Position numbers and translations under genes: made by a program
The notes under the pieces: model-generated
Seen by the model: only the letters and a program-made list of their open reading frames with translations
Databases searched by the model: none
Told to the model about the DNA's origin: nothing
In this document: piece by piece, positions 35,333-45,773 of the stretch
How the letters are laid out: each line of letters begins with the position of its first letter
Numbering within the stretch: the stretch's first letter is position 1
Origin: Sternotherus odoratus
Taxonomy: Eukaryota > Chordata > Testudines > Kinosternidae
Length of the DNA stretch: 64,000 nucleotides
NCBI GenBank assembly: GCA_032164245.1
Contig: JAVMKO010000003.1
Location: 3,730,651-3,794,650, forward strand
Reading direction: 5' to 3'

Positions 35333-35496
35333 ACCTCAGAGTTGGAAGGGACCTCAGGAGATCATCTAGTCCAACCCTCTGCTCAAAGCAGGACCAATCA
35401 CTATTTTCCCCCTATATCCCTAAATGGCCCCTTCAAGGATTGAACTCACAACGCTGGGTTTAGCAGGCCAATAGTCAAACCACTGAGCTATCCCTC
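35333..35496 (-). mobile_element. tRNA-headed SINE with CR1 tail (unit 1)
   Basis: Read on the minus strand, it starts 'ggagggatagctcagtggtt' (Pol III A box). A B-box-like 'gagttcaatcct' follows, then a link 'ggggccatttagggatatag', then the CR1 3' end 'gggttggactagatgatctc' finishing 'ggttctatgatc'. A tRNA head with a CR1 tail is the layout of the tortoise Pol III/SINE type, mobilised by CR1 machinery. Confidence 0.8.
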
Positions 35497-35499
35497 CTG

Positions 35500-37620
35500 C
35501 CAATGTGCTGTGGCCCAGCTGTCCAGTTACGTGTCAGCAGTGCTGTTTGGATCCAGCTCCAACCCTCTTCAATGTTCACTTGTGTCCAGATCTGGGATTT
35601 TGTTTATATCTACATGTAGGTAACTTCACTGGACTTGGATAGGAGGCCTCTGAGGAACACATGTCAGCCCCACAGCCACCAGTGTTGTAAGTCAGTGAGT
35701 GCCCTCTTCACTTTGAGTCAACAGACGGCCCGTGGCACTCTGGAGAGTGAGGTCTTTTGTCTAAAGACTCAGGCATTGCAATACAGGATCAGAGCCAGTG
35801 GTCCAGCCGAGCTGGATAGCCTGTCTCTAACAGTAGCCAGCACTGGATATTTCAAATGAAGGTGCAAGAATCCCAGTAATGGATCATTATGAAACAAACC
35901 ACCCATAAGGGTGGTTTCTACCGAGCCCTGGTTAATGAATACCCCTCATATACTTTGTTATGCTAGCTAATGCAACCATGCATGTTCTCATTCACTAGAC
36001 AAATGTCTAAGCCTCTTTTGAGTTAAGCTCTTAGTAAGTAAAGATCCCATGGCCCACTTTGTAAGAGTCGAGGCGTATGAATTTTTTTCAGGACACTGGG
36101 GCTAAGTTGGTTCATTATGTTCCAACTCCCTACATTCCATTATCAGTTGGATAAGTTATTCTTCACTCTCTCTTGTAAAGCTTCTCTGGGCTATTTAAAG
36201 GAGGCTGCCTTCCGACCTGCCAAGTCTCCTTCATTGTGGCAGTGACCCCATTTGGGATTGGTTTTCAGGCAGGATTTTCAGTCTCTTTCCTCTTGGGAGG
36301 AAGGATTTTCTTGCATTTCAATGAGACATTAAAAATTTCCCTTAAAATTAGGCCCTTCACATTCTTATCACTCAACAATGGTGCACATTGCCTTGTGGAG
36401 GTAGCTGCATTTCTGAAATGATCCCTGGCATATGTAGGGATTCTTTTCTCATTTACACTGCTGGGGTGAATGGGGGGAACTCTGCTGAAGAGTGAGAACA
36501 CAATCAACTCCATAACTTGTAAAGTCTTTTAGATGAAAAGTGCTACAAGGGTGTCAGTTATTATTGTATGTACCAGTATCGTCCACCAGGAATCTCCCCT
36601 CCTAAAATAACCCTGATTTTCCAGTGAAATCGCGTGGCCCCACGGGGACTGTATTTCTCTTAAGTGTGTTTATTTAGTGCTGAATTTAATGAGTCCTAAT
36701 ATTGATCCACACTGAAACATCAGCTCCAACCCCATTGAACTTTAGGAAAGTTCAGATCCAGGCAGCCTGGCCTGAACTCATCTCTGTAATGAACTGGAAC
36801 CTCAGATCCAAGCACTAAGAAAGTCTGGATCTGAACTCTATGGCCCAGGCCCATCTCTAATACCAAGGCACATCTGTGTGTCAGAAAGTTGCACTTGCTC
36901 AGTGCCTGATTCATTTCTGCGTTATCATTTATATGAGCAACATTTATATGGACAAGTGTCTTCACTCCCTGCCTGGGTTTCCCCATATGTTCAATGAGGA
37001 TAATATCTTCTTAGTAACATCAGCTAGCAATTCCCAGTGCTCTTCATCTCTAGATCTCAACGTGGTTGTAAAAGCAGGTAAGTGTTACTAACTTCATTCT
37101 ACAATTACAGTTATGCCTCATTCTACAAATGGCGAATCTTCGGCATAACTGAAGTTAAAAGACTTGCTCCAGTTCACTCAGCAAATCATTGGTAATAATA
37201 ATGTGACCCAGGGACTCCTGACTTCCTGCCTGTTTCTCTATCCCCATCATAGGCTTTAGCGCAAGCAGTGTCCTATCAGATATTTCGTGGATTATTTGAC
37301 AGCTGTGTGCAGTCAGCTCTTCCTTCTAAGATTCTGACCAGGGACTTGACCCTGGACCCTCGGATTCAGACACTGCTGTTTCCTGTGTGCTATTCAAATC
37401 ATCCTCATTGATTATTAGGTGAGCTCTCAGTGGCCCAAAAACAAGATCAGGGTCCCATTGTGCAGGTAGCTCGACAAACACAGAGTAAGATGCAAGCCTG
37501 CCACAAACGCAAGTCAAAGTGGGAGCAACTTGTCCAAGGTTATGCCTCAGGTTAGTGGGAGAGCTGGGAATAAACCAGTCTGGTGTCTAACCCACGAGAT
37601 TGCACTGTCTTGTGCCTAGG
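35500..37620. other. Non-coding stretch of unit 1
   Basis: It contains a diverged MIR/L2-like piece at 37085-37260 and another at 37400-37600 (caagatcagggtcccattgtg). The small frames here are all duplicated in unit 2 because the duplication is young, not because they are under selection. Confidence 0.35.
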
Positions 37621-37923
37621 CAGGGGTCGGCAACCTTTCAGACGTGGTGTGCCGCATCTTCATTTCATCTCTAATGTAAGGTTCACCTGCCAGTCATTCA
37701 TTTGGACGTTTTTAGAAGATCTTTCTGCAAGTCTATAATATAGAACTAAGCTATTGTTGAATGTAAAGTAAATAAGGTTTTTAAAATGTTTAAGAAACTT
37801 CATTTAAAATTAAATTAAAATGCAGGGGGGTGGGGGCCGGGCCGGTGGCCAGGACCCCAGGCAGTGTGAGTGCCGCTGAAAATCAGATCGCGTACCGCCT
37901 TTGGCACGTATGCCATAGGTTGG
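37621..37923. mobile_element. hAT-like non-autonomous element (unit 1)
   Basis: It starts 'caggggtcggcaaccttt' and ends 'gcacgtatgccataggttg', the typical ends of a widespread hAT-like family. The last terminal bases and target duplication are lost. Confidence 0.6.
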
Positions 37924-38049
37924 AATCAGTCTGAAAGCAACAAGAGGAAAGTCAGTCAGATGAGGGCAAAGTATAGCACTTAGGAAGGAAAAGTCAAATG
38001 CAAAACTACAAAATGGGGAATAATTGGCAATTGTGGCATAAATGGGAAT

Positions 38050-38530
38050 GTTAATGATGTCTGCTGGGTATTGTATAACATGTAATGTAGGCTTCTGGTA
38101 ACTGCGGGGTTAATAGTTATGTAATATGTAATGCAAAATGGAGTTTTGTTTTAAAATGGAGTCTGTCAGCTGGGTGGGCATGTAGCCATAATCAGGGGCT
38201 GAGCTTGCACCTAGGCCTGGCAGCTCATGCCTTACTTTGCAACAATGTTTGTTATGCTTGTGTTACAGAAAGAGCGAGAACTAACGGCTGGTAACCATGG
38301 TACTGTTTGAATCTGTGTACAAGCATGTATGTGGCATATGATTATTGGCTGTATGTAGCTGTGACTCTCTGTAATGTGATTGGTTGCTTACATATTTGTA
38401 TTCTGTATATATGTTTTGCCCACCCTGTGTCAGTGGGCTTTCAGGCTTTGGATTTCTATTCCCCTGATCCCCTATTTGCTAGCAAATAAACCCTTTTTGT
38501 TCAGGATTACCTTGTGTCTTTTGCCTGTTC
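38050..38530 (+). mobile_element. Probable solo LTR of an endogenous retrovirus (unit 1)
   Basis: The order CCAAT box ('gattggttgc' near 38380), TATA-like 'tgtatatatg' near 38405 and AATAAA at 38485-38490 within about 110 bp, with A/T-rich 'aaaatggagt' repeats upstream, is LTR-like. No internal viral genes are present. Boundaries are approximate. It lies about 700 bp upstream of the exon-1 start codon of the gene. Confidence 0.5.
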
Positions 38531-38599
38531 TTGGAAGGTAATTGGGAGAGGCCTCCAAGGAAAGAACAGATTTGTGCAACACTAGGGGATTGTACTGCT

Positions 38600-38945
38600 G
38601 AACAGGATTGGAGTGGTAGAGTGGGTCATAAATTGAGTATGAGGCAGCAGTGTGAGGCAGTTGTGAAAAAGGCTGATATCCTTCTGGGGTGTATTAACAG
38701 GAGGGTCATAATAAGACAGGCGATAATTATCTCACTCGGCTCAGCACTGGGAGGCCTCAGCCGGAGCACTGTGTCCAGTTCTGGGTGCTGCACTTTGGGA
38801 AAGAGGTGGACAAATTGGAGACCGTCCAGAGGAGAGCAACAAAAATGAGCAAAGGTTTAAAAAAATTGACCGGTGAGGAGAGGTGAAAAAAAACGGTCTG
38901 TTTAGTCTTGACAAAAGAAGACTGAGGAGGGGTTTTCCTAGAAAA
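38600..38945 (+). mobile_element. CR1 LINE fragment (unit 1)
   Basis: 'tgtgaggcagttgtgaaaaa', 'agcactgtgtccagttctgg' and 'ttggagaccgtccagaggag' belong to the 3' part of CR1 ORF2 on the plus strand. Confidence 0.85.
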
Positions 38946-39093
38946 TCTGACACCCTCTCTGCTGCCTTAGTTTGAGCTCAGCAGCTCAGCCCCCTTGGGC
39001 GGTTGCCCCATCCTATCTCCTGATCTTAGTACAGCATTGACAGGTCACAGGCTAGGGAGACTGCAAGAGGGCAGCCCCATTCTGACCTAGAGA

Positions 39094-39101
39094 TGACATC
39101 A
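39094..39101. promoter_or_regulatory. CRE-like octamer upstream of exon 1 (unit 1)
   Basis: 'tgacatca' differs by one base from the palindromic cAMP-response element and sits 104 bp before the exon-1 start codon. CRE sites bound by CREM are common in promoters of post-meiotic germ-cell genes. Function here is inferred only. Confidence 0.3.
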
Positions 39102-39204
39102 GCGCCTGCCTGCTGCCAGAGCAGCAACCTGCTGTCAGGTGGAGATTGGATACTTTTTGCTGGCTTGAGAGTGTCCGTAGTTTTTAGTTTATGAGCCTGA
39201 GAAA

Positions 39205-39312
39205 ATGAATTCACTCCTCCTAGATCTCAACAATGCCTCCTGCCTACCAATCCTGAATTTTATGTTGCTGTTTCTCATCATTAATACTGTGATGCTGCGC
39301 GCCCGATCTGAG
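39205..39312 (+). pseudogene. Exon 1, start codon and transmembrane segment (unit 1)
   Basis: The 36-codon exon starts ATG in an acceptable context (purine at -3) and ends in GAG followed by 'gtaagcgtg'. It encodes 13 polar-to-mixed residues, then the hydrophobic run '[18 protein letters not shown]', then Arg residues. The strongly basic sequence that follows in exon 2 predicts a cytosolic C-terminus. Confidence 0.75.
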
Positions 39313-39384
39313 GTAAGCGTGAATCCTAGAGAGATGGAAAGGCTGGATTGCTGCCAGCTGAATGCAGGAACCAAACATAAGTAT

Positions 39385-39700
39385 TTTTAAATCAGCAGGC
39401 CTGGATCATCTGCACCCAAGAGTCCTCAAAGAGCTGGCTCAGGAGGTTCTTGGCCCACTGACAATTTTTAATAAATTTAGGAATACTGAGGAAATTCCAG
39501 AAGGCTGGAAGTATGCTAATGTATTGTCAATATTCGAAAAGGTATAGAGGACTGACCCGACATGTTATAGGCCAGTTAGCCTGAAATGAACAAACTGATA
39601 TGCCATTCATTCAATAAAGAATTAAAGGATGGGAATATATTTAAAGCAGATTTATAAGGTTTTATGGAAAACGGGTCATGTCAAACAACCCTGATTTCAT
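39385..39700 (+). mobile_element. CR1 LINE fragment in intron 1 (unit 1)
   Basis: 'cctggatcatctgcacccaa', 'agtcctcaaagagctggctc' and 'ataggccagttagcctgaaa' come from the reverse-transcriptase region of CR1 on the plus strand. Confidence 0.85.
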
Positions 39701-39795
39701 GTTTTGATGCGATTACTCCTTTGGTTGTAACTGCATAGACATAACAAAAAGCAACTGCATAGACATAACAAACTTAGTTTTTTGTAAGGTGGTGT

Positions 39796-40410
39796 TTTTC
39801 ATAGATTCCAAGGCAAGACCCACTGGGATCTTCTAGTCTAACCCTCCCTGTATAGCACAGGCCAAAGAACTTCCTCACAATAATTCCTAGAGCATACCTC
39901 TTATAAAAATGCCCAATCTTGATTTTAAAAATTGCCATTGATGGAGAATCCATCCACCACAACCTTGGTAAATTGTTCCACGGGTTAATTGCTCTCACCG
40001 TTAAAAATGGATGTCTTATTTCTGAATTTATCTAGCTTCTCCTTCTAGCCACTGGACCTTGTTAGACCTGTCGCTACTAGATTGAAGAGCCCATTTGTAA
40101 TTATTTGTTCCCCATGTAGATATTTATGGAGTTTTCATCAAACCACCTCTTAGCCTCTTTAAGCTACATAGACTGAGCTCCTAGAATCTATCACTACAAA
40201 GCAGGTTTTCTAATCCTTTAATCATTCTTATGGCTCTTCTCTGAACCCTCTGCAATTTATCAACATCCTTCTTGAACGTTAGACACCAGAACTGGACACA
40301 ATATTCCAGCAGTGGTTTCACCAGTGCCAAATACAGAGGTCAAATAACCTCTCTGCTCCAACTTGAGATTCCCCTGTTTATGCATTCAAGTACCACATGA
40401 CATCTGGATT
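39796..40410 (-). mobile_element. CR1 LINE 3' fragment in intron 1 (unit 1)
   Basis: On the minus strand this is CR1 ORF2 C-terminus plus tail (plus-strand landmarks 'ttttcatagattccaaggc', 'actggacacaatattccagc'). Confidence 0.9.
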
Positions 40411-40489
40411 AAAAATTAGCATGAGGCAGTACCAGTGAAGCACAGGTTAAATGAACTGAGAACAGGCTAACTTGCAGATCTCCAAAAGT

Positions 40490-40740
40490 AATTTTCAGAG
40501 GGCTCATTGAATGCAGCTGTTTCTACTGGGGTTCTGCAGGGATCAGTACTTGGTATGATAGTATTCAATATTTTTACCAATGACTTGGAAATAAATATAA
40601 AATTGCTGCTGATAAAAAATGTCCTGATGACACATAGATTGGCAGAATGGTAAATAATGAAGAGGACAAGGCAGTCATAGAAAGAGTTCTGGAGAACTTG
40701 TTTGGCAAATGGGGCCCATTCAAGCAAAATGCATTTTCAT
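40490..40740 (+). mobile_element. CR1 LINE fragment in intron 1 (unit 1)
   Basis: 'gttctgcagggatcagtact' and 'tttttaccaatgacttggaa' encode the CR1 RT region around the catalytic motif, here degraded. Confidence 0.8.
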
Positions 40741-40779
40741 ACAGCCCGGCACAGAGTTCTACGTCAAGGAACAAGGAGG

Positions 40780-41137
40780 GCATATTCAGCTGTGGAGTTA
40801 ACTATCTTGAGTAGTTTTGTATCATTGGCAAAACTGGCCAGTTCACTGTTTCCCCCCTTTTCTAGATCATTTCTGAATATGTTGAACAACACTGGTCCCA
40901 GTACAGATCCTTGGGGGGATCTTGCTATTTATCTCTCTTCATAAACTCACCATTTATTTCTACCCTTTGTTTCCTGTCTTTTAACCAGTTACTGGTCCAT
41001 GCGGAGACCTTCTCTCTTATCCCATGACAACTTACTTTGCTTAAAAACCTTTGATGAAGGATCTTGTTAAAGGCTTTCTGAAAGTTCAGGTACACTCTAT
41101 CCACTGGATCACCCTTGTCCACACGCTTGTTCACCTC
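40780..41137 (-). mobile_element. CR1 LINE fragment, left part of an LTR-interrupted copy (unit 1)
   Basis: Minus-strand CR1 ORF2 (plus-strand 'ggtcccagtacagatccttgg', 'aaaggctttctgaaagttca'). The CR1 sequence resumes at about 42405 after an inserted LTR. Confidence 0.85.
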
Positions 41138-42393
41138 TGTGACATTACGCCCCATATTCTTCATGGAAATATTGTTACGATATGCATATGGCACAACTAA
41201 GATGTGTCAGGTGAGATATCATTGGAAAGACTATGATTTACAGAATGTGATTATCCTATTTGTATGCATGTATCATTTCTATATCTGAAGTTAGGAAGAT
41301 GGGCTCTGTGTCAATTACAAAAGTGCTTGCATCAGGGGAACGCCCACCCGACAGTAGGCAATTAGCCCGGATGGGGCATTAGGAAGGACAATAGGACTTT
41401 GAAGATACTAATCTTCCTCCTTCCTGAGACGTTTCCTGGGATGCTGCTTTGACAGTGCAGGGTCATGTGATCATGTCACCTGGTACTGAACATCATTTTG
41501 GACTCCTGGTATTTTTCCACTAGGAGAGGGTTGGGGTCAAACTGGGAGACAAAGGATTCCTGTCTAGGGTGACCAGATGTCCCGATTTTTATAGGAACAG
41601 TCCCAATTTTTGGTTCTTTTTCCCATAGAGGCTCCTATTACCCCCCACATTTGCTGTCTGGTCACCCTACTCCTGTCATATCCAAATCTCATTTAAGGTT
41701 GGGAAGTGAGTTAAGCTAGGTTCTTCTCCACTGCTTCCCTACCCAAAAAAGGAAGACTGCTGAAAACACCTGGAGAAACAAAGGAACTAACCAGGGGGAG
41801 GAGGGGGGCAGGCAAGAAAGCCAAGGTGAAAAAGATCTAGAGTGTGAAAGGAACACTTGAATATTGGAATGGCAAGCAGTGCAGTTTACCTTCCAGAAAC
41901 TTTGCCACCTTCACAAAAGAACATTTAGGGTGAGAATGTGCTACTATTAATCAGTGAATTTAGTATTTTAAGCTTAGGCTGCATGTTTTGTATTATTTGC
42001 TCTGTAATCTCCTTTGATCTGTTTGCTATCCTTAATAATCACTTAAAATTTACCCTTTGTAGTTCATAAACTTGTTGGTTTAATCTAAAACTCAGTTTGT
42101 GCAATTCATAACTGGGGTGGGGGGAGGACGCAAAAAGCTGTGCATATCTTCTTCCACATTGCGGGAGGAAGCTGTATAGATCTCTGTACAATGCAAGACA
42201 ATATATTTTTGGATTTACACTCCATCTGAGTGCTAGCAGTCCCAGCAGATTGTATACTCCGTGTGATTCTATCCCTACTTGTGTATGTGTTTGAAGCAGA
42301 ACAGGATGTGGGAGCCCAGACTGGTGGAACGGGAATGCTCAGGGGCACCCCAGTAGATCAGGTGGCCCCGGAATGGGGGTCCAACCTGTCACA
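41138..42393. mobile_element. Solo LTR of 1.26 kb inserted in CR1 (unit 1)
   Basis: The segment starts TGTGAC and ends GTCACA, interrupts a CR1 copy, and contains a poly(A)/terminal-like region (tagttcataaacttgttgg near 42060). No gag/pol/env coding is present. It carries a nested MITE at 41565-41670. Retroviral versus Gypsy origin cannot be settled by eye. Confidence 0.65.
41565..41670. mobile_element. Short MITE nested in the LTR (unit 1)
   Basis: The ends 'tagggtgaccagatgtccc' and 'gtctggtcaccctac' are inverted repeats. It is the same family as 26774-26899. Confidence 0.85.
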
Positions 42394-42404
42394 ACCCCCC
42401 CCCC

Positions 42405-42651
42405 CCAGAATTCTAGTAGATTGGTGAGGCATGATTTCCCTTTTCAAAAGCCATGTTGACTCTTCCGCAAGAAACTGTGTTCCTCGATATAGCTGATCAT
42501 TCTGTTCTTTACTATAGTTTCAATCAATTTGCCACATACTATAGTTAAGCTCACTAGCCTGTAATTGCCAGGACGCCTCTGGGGCCTTTTTAAATAATCA
42601 GCATTATATTAGCTACCCTTCAGACATCTGGCAGAGAGGCTGGTTTAAGTA
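42405..42651 (-). mobile_element. CR1 LINE fragment, right part of the interrupted copy (unit 1)
   Basis: 'gattggtgaggcatgatttc', 'agccatgttgactcttccg' and 'actagcctgtaattgccagg' continue the minus-strand CR1 begun at 40780. It continues at 42973. Confidence 0.85.
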
Positions 42652-42972
42652 CCGTGAAGGGGCACATTGTGAAATTAAGTCACTTTTAAGATGCACCTAC
42701 ACCGGCATCGGGACAGGGATCCGTGCACATGGTTGTGCCAGAATCCCTACACTATCCACATCTAAACCCCAGAAACCTAGGTTGCAAGACATATATGGGG
42801 TAAGAATGCAGAACTAGTATGTGTGCAACTGATTGTTCCTTCCTAAGAGGAGTACTTTGCATTTGTCCTTATTGAATTTCATCCTATTCACTTCAGACCA
42901 TTTCTCCAGTTTATTCAGTTCATTTTGAATTTTAATCCTGTCCTCCACAGCACTTGCAACCCCTCCCAGCTT
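42652..42972. repeat. 321-bp insertion unique to unit 1
   Basis: Unit 2 joins the flanking CR1 sequence directly (gtttaagtaataggttaact), giving continuous CR1, so the unit-1 segment looks inserted. Its right half (tttgcatttgtccttattga, tcagaccatttctccag) is another minus-strand CR1 piece. Its left half is not recognised. Confidence 0.7.
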
Positions 42973-43236
42973 GGTTAACTACCACAGTTAGTAATTCTGC
43001 AACTTCATATCCGACTTCCTGCAGAACTCTTGGGTTCCTGCAGAACTCTTCCTGCAGAACTCTTGGCTGCATCACAGGAAAGCACAATGCCTACCCAGGA
43101 TGCCTCAGAGTGCAATAGTCTCCCATATGGAAAAAATTCCCTCTGGCCCCACATGGCAATCACCTCTGGCTTATTGTTATCCCAGTTGTATTGAGGAGTT
43201 CTCTTATAACCCTGCTGCTTTCTCTGTGTGTGGCAG

Positions 43237-43291
43237 GCTTCTCCGAGGAAGAGGAAGATGAGGCACAGAGACAAAAAGGGGGAACCGAACG
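43237..43291 (+). pseudogene. Exon 2, basic juxtamembrane segment (unit 1)
   Basis: Acceptor 'tctctgtgtgtggcag', donor 'gtaagc'. It is 55 nt, enters in phase 0 and leaves one base over. It encodes '[18 protein letters not shown]', rich in Lys/Arg. Unit 2 has Arg in place of Met. Confidence 0.7.
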
Positions 43292-43526
43292 GTAAGCAGT
43301 CCCTGCCCCTCCTGCTGTGGTGGCAGACTTGGGCCCCATGCAAAGCAAAGAAATAGGGTCTATTCCCCCAGCTGTCTCCACTCCTCTTGCGAGGGCACCA
43401 TCATGCCCAGAGGCGCTGGCTGGGGCTCTGTTCACAGGTTGCCCCTGAAACCCGGGGCTCTAGGGTGCTACGGAGCAGAGGGTGCTCAAGCAGCTCAATG
43501 GCTCCTTTGTGTCTCACTTCTGGCAG

Positions 43527-43581
43527 CTTTTTGGCACTGTGAGGAAGAGTGGGAGGAGGCTTGTGCATCCCGAGAGACAAG
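43527..43581 (+). pseudogene. Exon 3, Cys/Glu-rich segment (unit 1)
   Basis: Acceptor 'tgtctcacttctggcag', donor 'gtaagc'. It is 55 nt and encodes '[18 protein letters not shown]' after completing the split Ala codon. Identical in unit 2. Confidence 0.7.
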
Positions 43582-44079
43582 GTAAGCAATGCCCCCCTCC
43601 ACTGCATTGGGTCAATCCCCTCCTTTGTCATCGCAGTTCATCCCCACCCAGGGGCAGTAGCTTAGTAATACCCCCCTGCCCTGATCTATGTACCAGGCAA
43701 GCAACTCTTCTCCTTAGCATCATGCAATTCATTCCCACCCAGCAGAAGTTGCCCTCCCTAGTCCACCCCCCATGCATCATACAGTGGGTCATTCCCTTTC
43801 TTGAGCATCACACAGCTCATTTAACTGGGGGGTGGGAGGGTGTAGATTGTGTCCACTGGACTGGCCCATCCTCCCCTCCCAATTCTGGGGGGAAATGCTT
43901 TATGGGGCCAGCCCTGTGCACACCAGGGAGGTGAGAGGGAGAGTTCAGGGAGGAAGGCTGGCCTTTCTAGAATGGTGGGTAGGGTAAAAGGGGGGTGACA
44001 GCCCTTGTGTAATGACCCCCCCTATCCTCCTTATCCACCCACACCCTCGTCTCCAGTCCCCCAGCATGGGTTCCCAGTA

Positions 44080-44150
44080 GGATTTGAATCCTGGACCTTC
44101 AGCCTTGCAGCATAAAGCACCCATTCGAGCTGGAGAAGTAGCCACATTAA
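44080..44150 (-). repeat. tRNA-like remnant in intron 3 (unit 1)
   Basis: The minus strand shows 'ggattcaaatcct' (B box) 30-40 nt after 'agctcgaatgg' (A-box-like). This is probably a decayed tRNA-derived SINE head. Copy 2 is at about 61308-61378. Confidence 0.35.
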
Positions 44151-44436
44151 TTAGTAGCTGTAGTAGGCCATTTTCCTTTACATTGCCTAGCTTCTGCGGA
44201 AGGGACATGACACACATGCTGCCAGCAGGACACATTCTCACCTTCTCAACACTAGACAGGGATCGCCCAACAACCCAGCTGACCCAAAACCAGAACGTCC
44301 AAGGCCTGGGCATTGCAGGGGATGAGGCTGCCTCAGTGGAGAATGGGACAGGGAGCCTCTCAGTGCCGCACCCCGGGGTAAAAGAGGGCCTGAGGGCAGG
44401 GCCTGCACTCAGCTAACTGCTCTCTCTGTCCCACAG

Positions 44437-44541
44437 CTGCCCTGTGCCCGAGGAGAATCTCACCTTGGCTGACAGGCTCAGCATCGTTGAGAGGAGGAGG
44501 AGAGAGTACATGGGCAGACACGTGAATGAAGTTCCGATAAC
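44437..44541 (+). pseudogene. Exon 4, charged segment (unit 1)
   Basis: Acceptor 'ctctctctgtcccacag', donor 'gtaagg'. It is 105 nt and encodes a segment running from '[18 protein letters not shown]' through four consecutive Arg to '[10 protein letters not shown]', likely helical and amphipathic. Identical in unit 2. Confidence 0.75.
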
Positions 44542-44665
44542 GTAAGGCAACTGAATGGGGAGCATTCGGGGGGCTGGATGGGAGAGGATAGTGAATGTGG
44601 AGCAGAAGGGGGCAGGGAAAACCAGACACTCCAAGATCCTAAAATAACAGGGAAAAAGCCACGAA

Positions 44666-44956
44666 GGGTCTGGCTACACTACCTGCTGGATCGGCGGTTA
44701 GCGCTTGATGTATCGGGGATCGATTTATCACGTCTCATCTAGACGCGATAAATCGATCCCCGAATCGACTCCCGTACTCCACCTCGGCAAGAGGAGTAAG
44801 TGGAGTGGACAGGGGATCGGCTGTGGTCGACTCGCTGCCGTGGGGACGGCCAGGTAAGTCAAGCAAAGATACTGTGACTTCAGCTACACTATTCTCACAG
44901 TTGAAGTTGCATATCTTAGGGTCGACCCCCGACCCCCATAGTGTAGCCCAGCCCTA
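44666..44956. mobile_element. TIR DNA element in intron 4 (unit 1)
   Basis: It starts 'gggtctggctacactacctg' and ends 'catagtgtagcccagccct', which are inverted. It contains a 23-bp-arm palindrome at 44713-44763 built on 'cgatttatc/gataaatcg'. No transposase is present. Confidence 0.7.
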
Positions 44957-45204
44957 AGAGGCTTTAGCTTCCAAGGTGAGATCCCAGGGAAAGTGAGGTG
45001 AGGGATTATCAGAAATCAAATGCAGAGACACAAGCGGGGGTTGTGAGTAGGATCAAATCCTTCTGCACGACAGTATCTCCCAGCAGGCAACTGTCTAGAA
45101 CCTTCCCTTGCTCCCTGCTATGTGTGAAAGAAACACCAATCAAATGACACCCTGTGATGGGGTGTCCACCATGCATAGGACTGGAAGGGGTTAAGGTTGC
45201 CAGA

Positions 45205-45490
45205 CCAAAGATCCATCTAGCCTAGTGTCCTGTCTTCTGAAAGTGGCCAATGGCAAATGCTTCAGAGGGAATGAACAGAACATGTAACCATCAAGTGATC
45301 CATCCCCTGTCGTCCATTTACAGCTTCAGACAAACAGAGACTGAGGGCACCATACCTGCCCATCCTGGCTAATAGCCACTGATGAATTTAGCTAGTTCTT
45401 TTTTGAACCCTGTTTATAGTCTTGGCCTTCTCAACATCCTCTGGCAAGGGCTACACACACACGCTCACATCTTCCTCACCTCAACCAATT
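45205..45490 (-). mobile_element. CR1-type tail fragment in intron 4 (unit 1)
   Basis: 'ccatcaagtgatccatcccc', 'gcccatcctggctaatagcc' and 'ttttttgaaccctgtttata' mark the same CR1 subfamily as 7262-7440, here slightly longer. Confidence 0.8.
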
Positions 45491-45773
45491 TTTGTTAGCT
45501 AATCTTTCTGTTGAGATATCACAGGTTCCCCAATCATGCTCACGGCCCCATTGCGCTAGGTGCTGCACATGTGCGTGTGACGAAGGGGTTATTGTTATCG
45601 ATCAAACGAGTGCCAGCTCCCCCTCTCAGTCCTTCGTTATCCAGTTGATTTCCTTGGGTCAGAGTGGTGTGCCATGCATGCCCCTTTGCACAACAGTGGG
45701 AAGGCTGTGCCCAAGTCCCACCTTTTCTCAGCAGGGCCATGTCCCATCTGTCCCTTTCTGCTCTCTCCCACAG

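Noticed and set aside
38050..38530. Functional endogenous retrovirus
   Set aside because: Only LTR-like signals are seen; no retroviral coding sequence flanks it in either unit.
44080..44150. Functional tRNA gene in intron 3
   Set aside because: B-box-like sequence is present, but acceptor and anticodon stems do not form convincingly. Treated as a SINE remnant.
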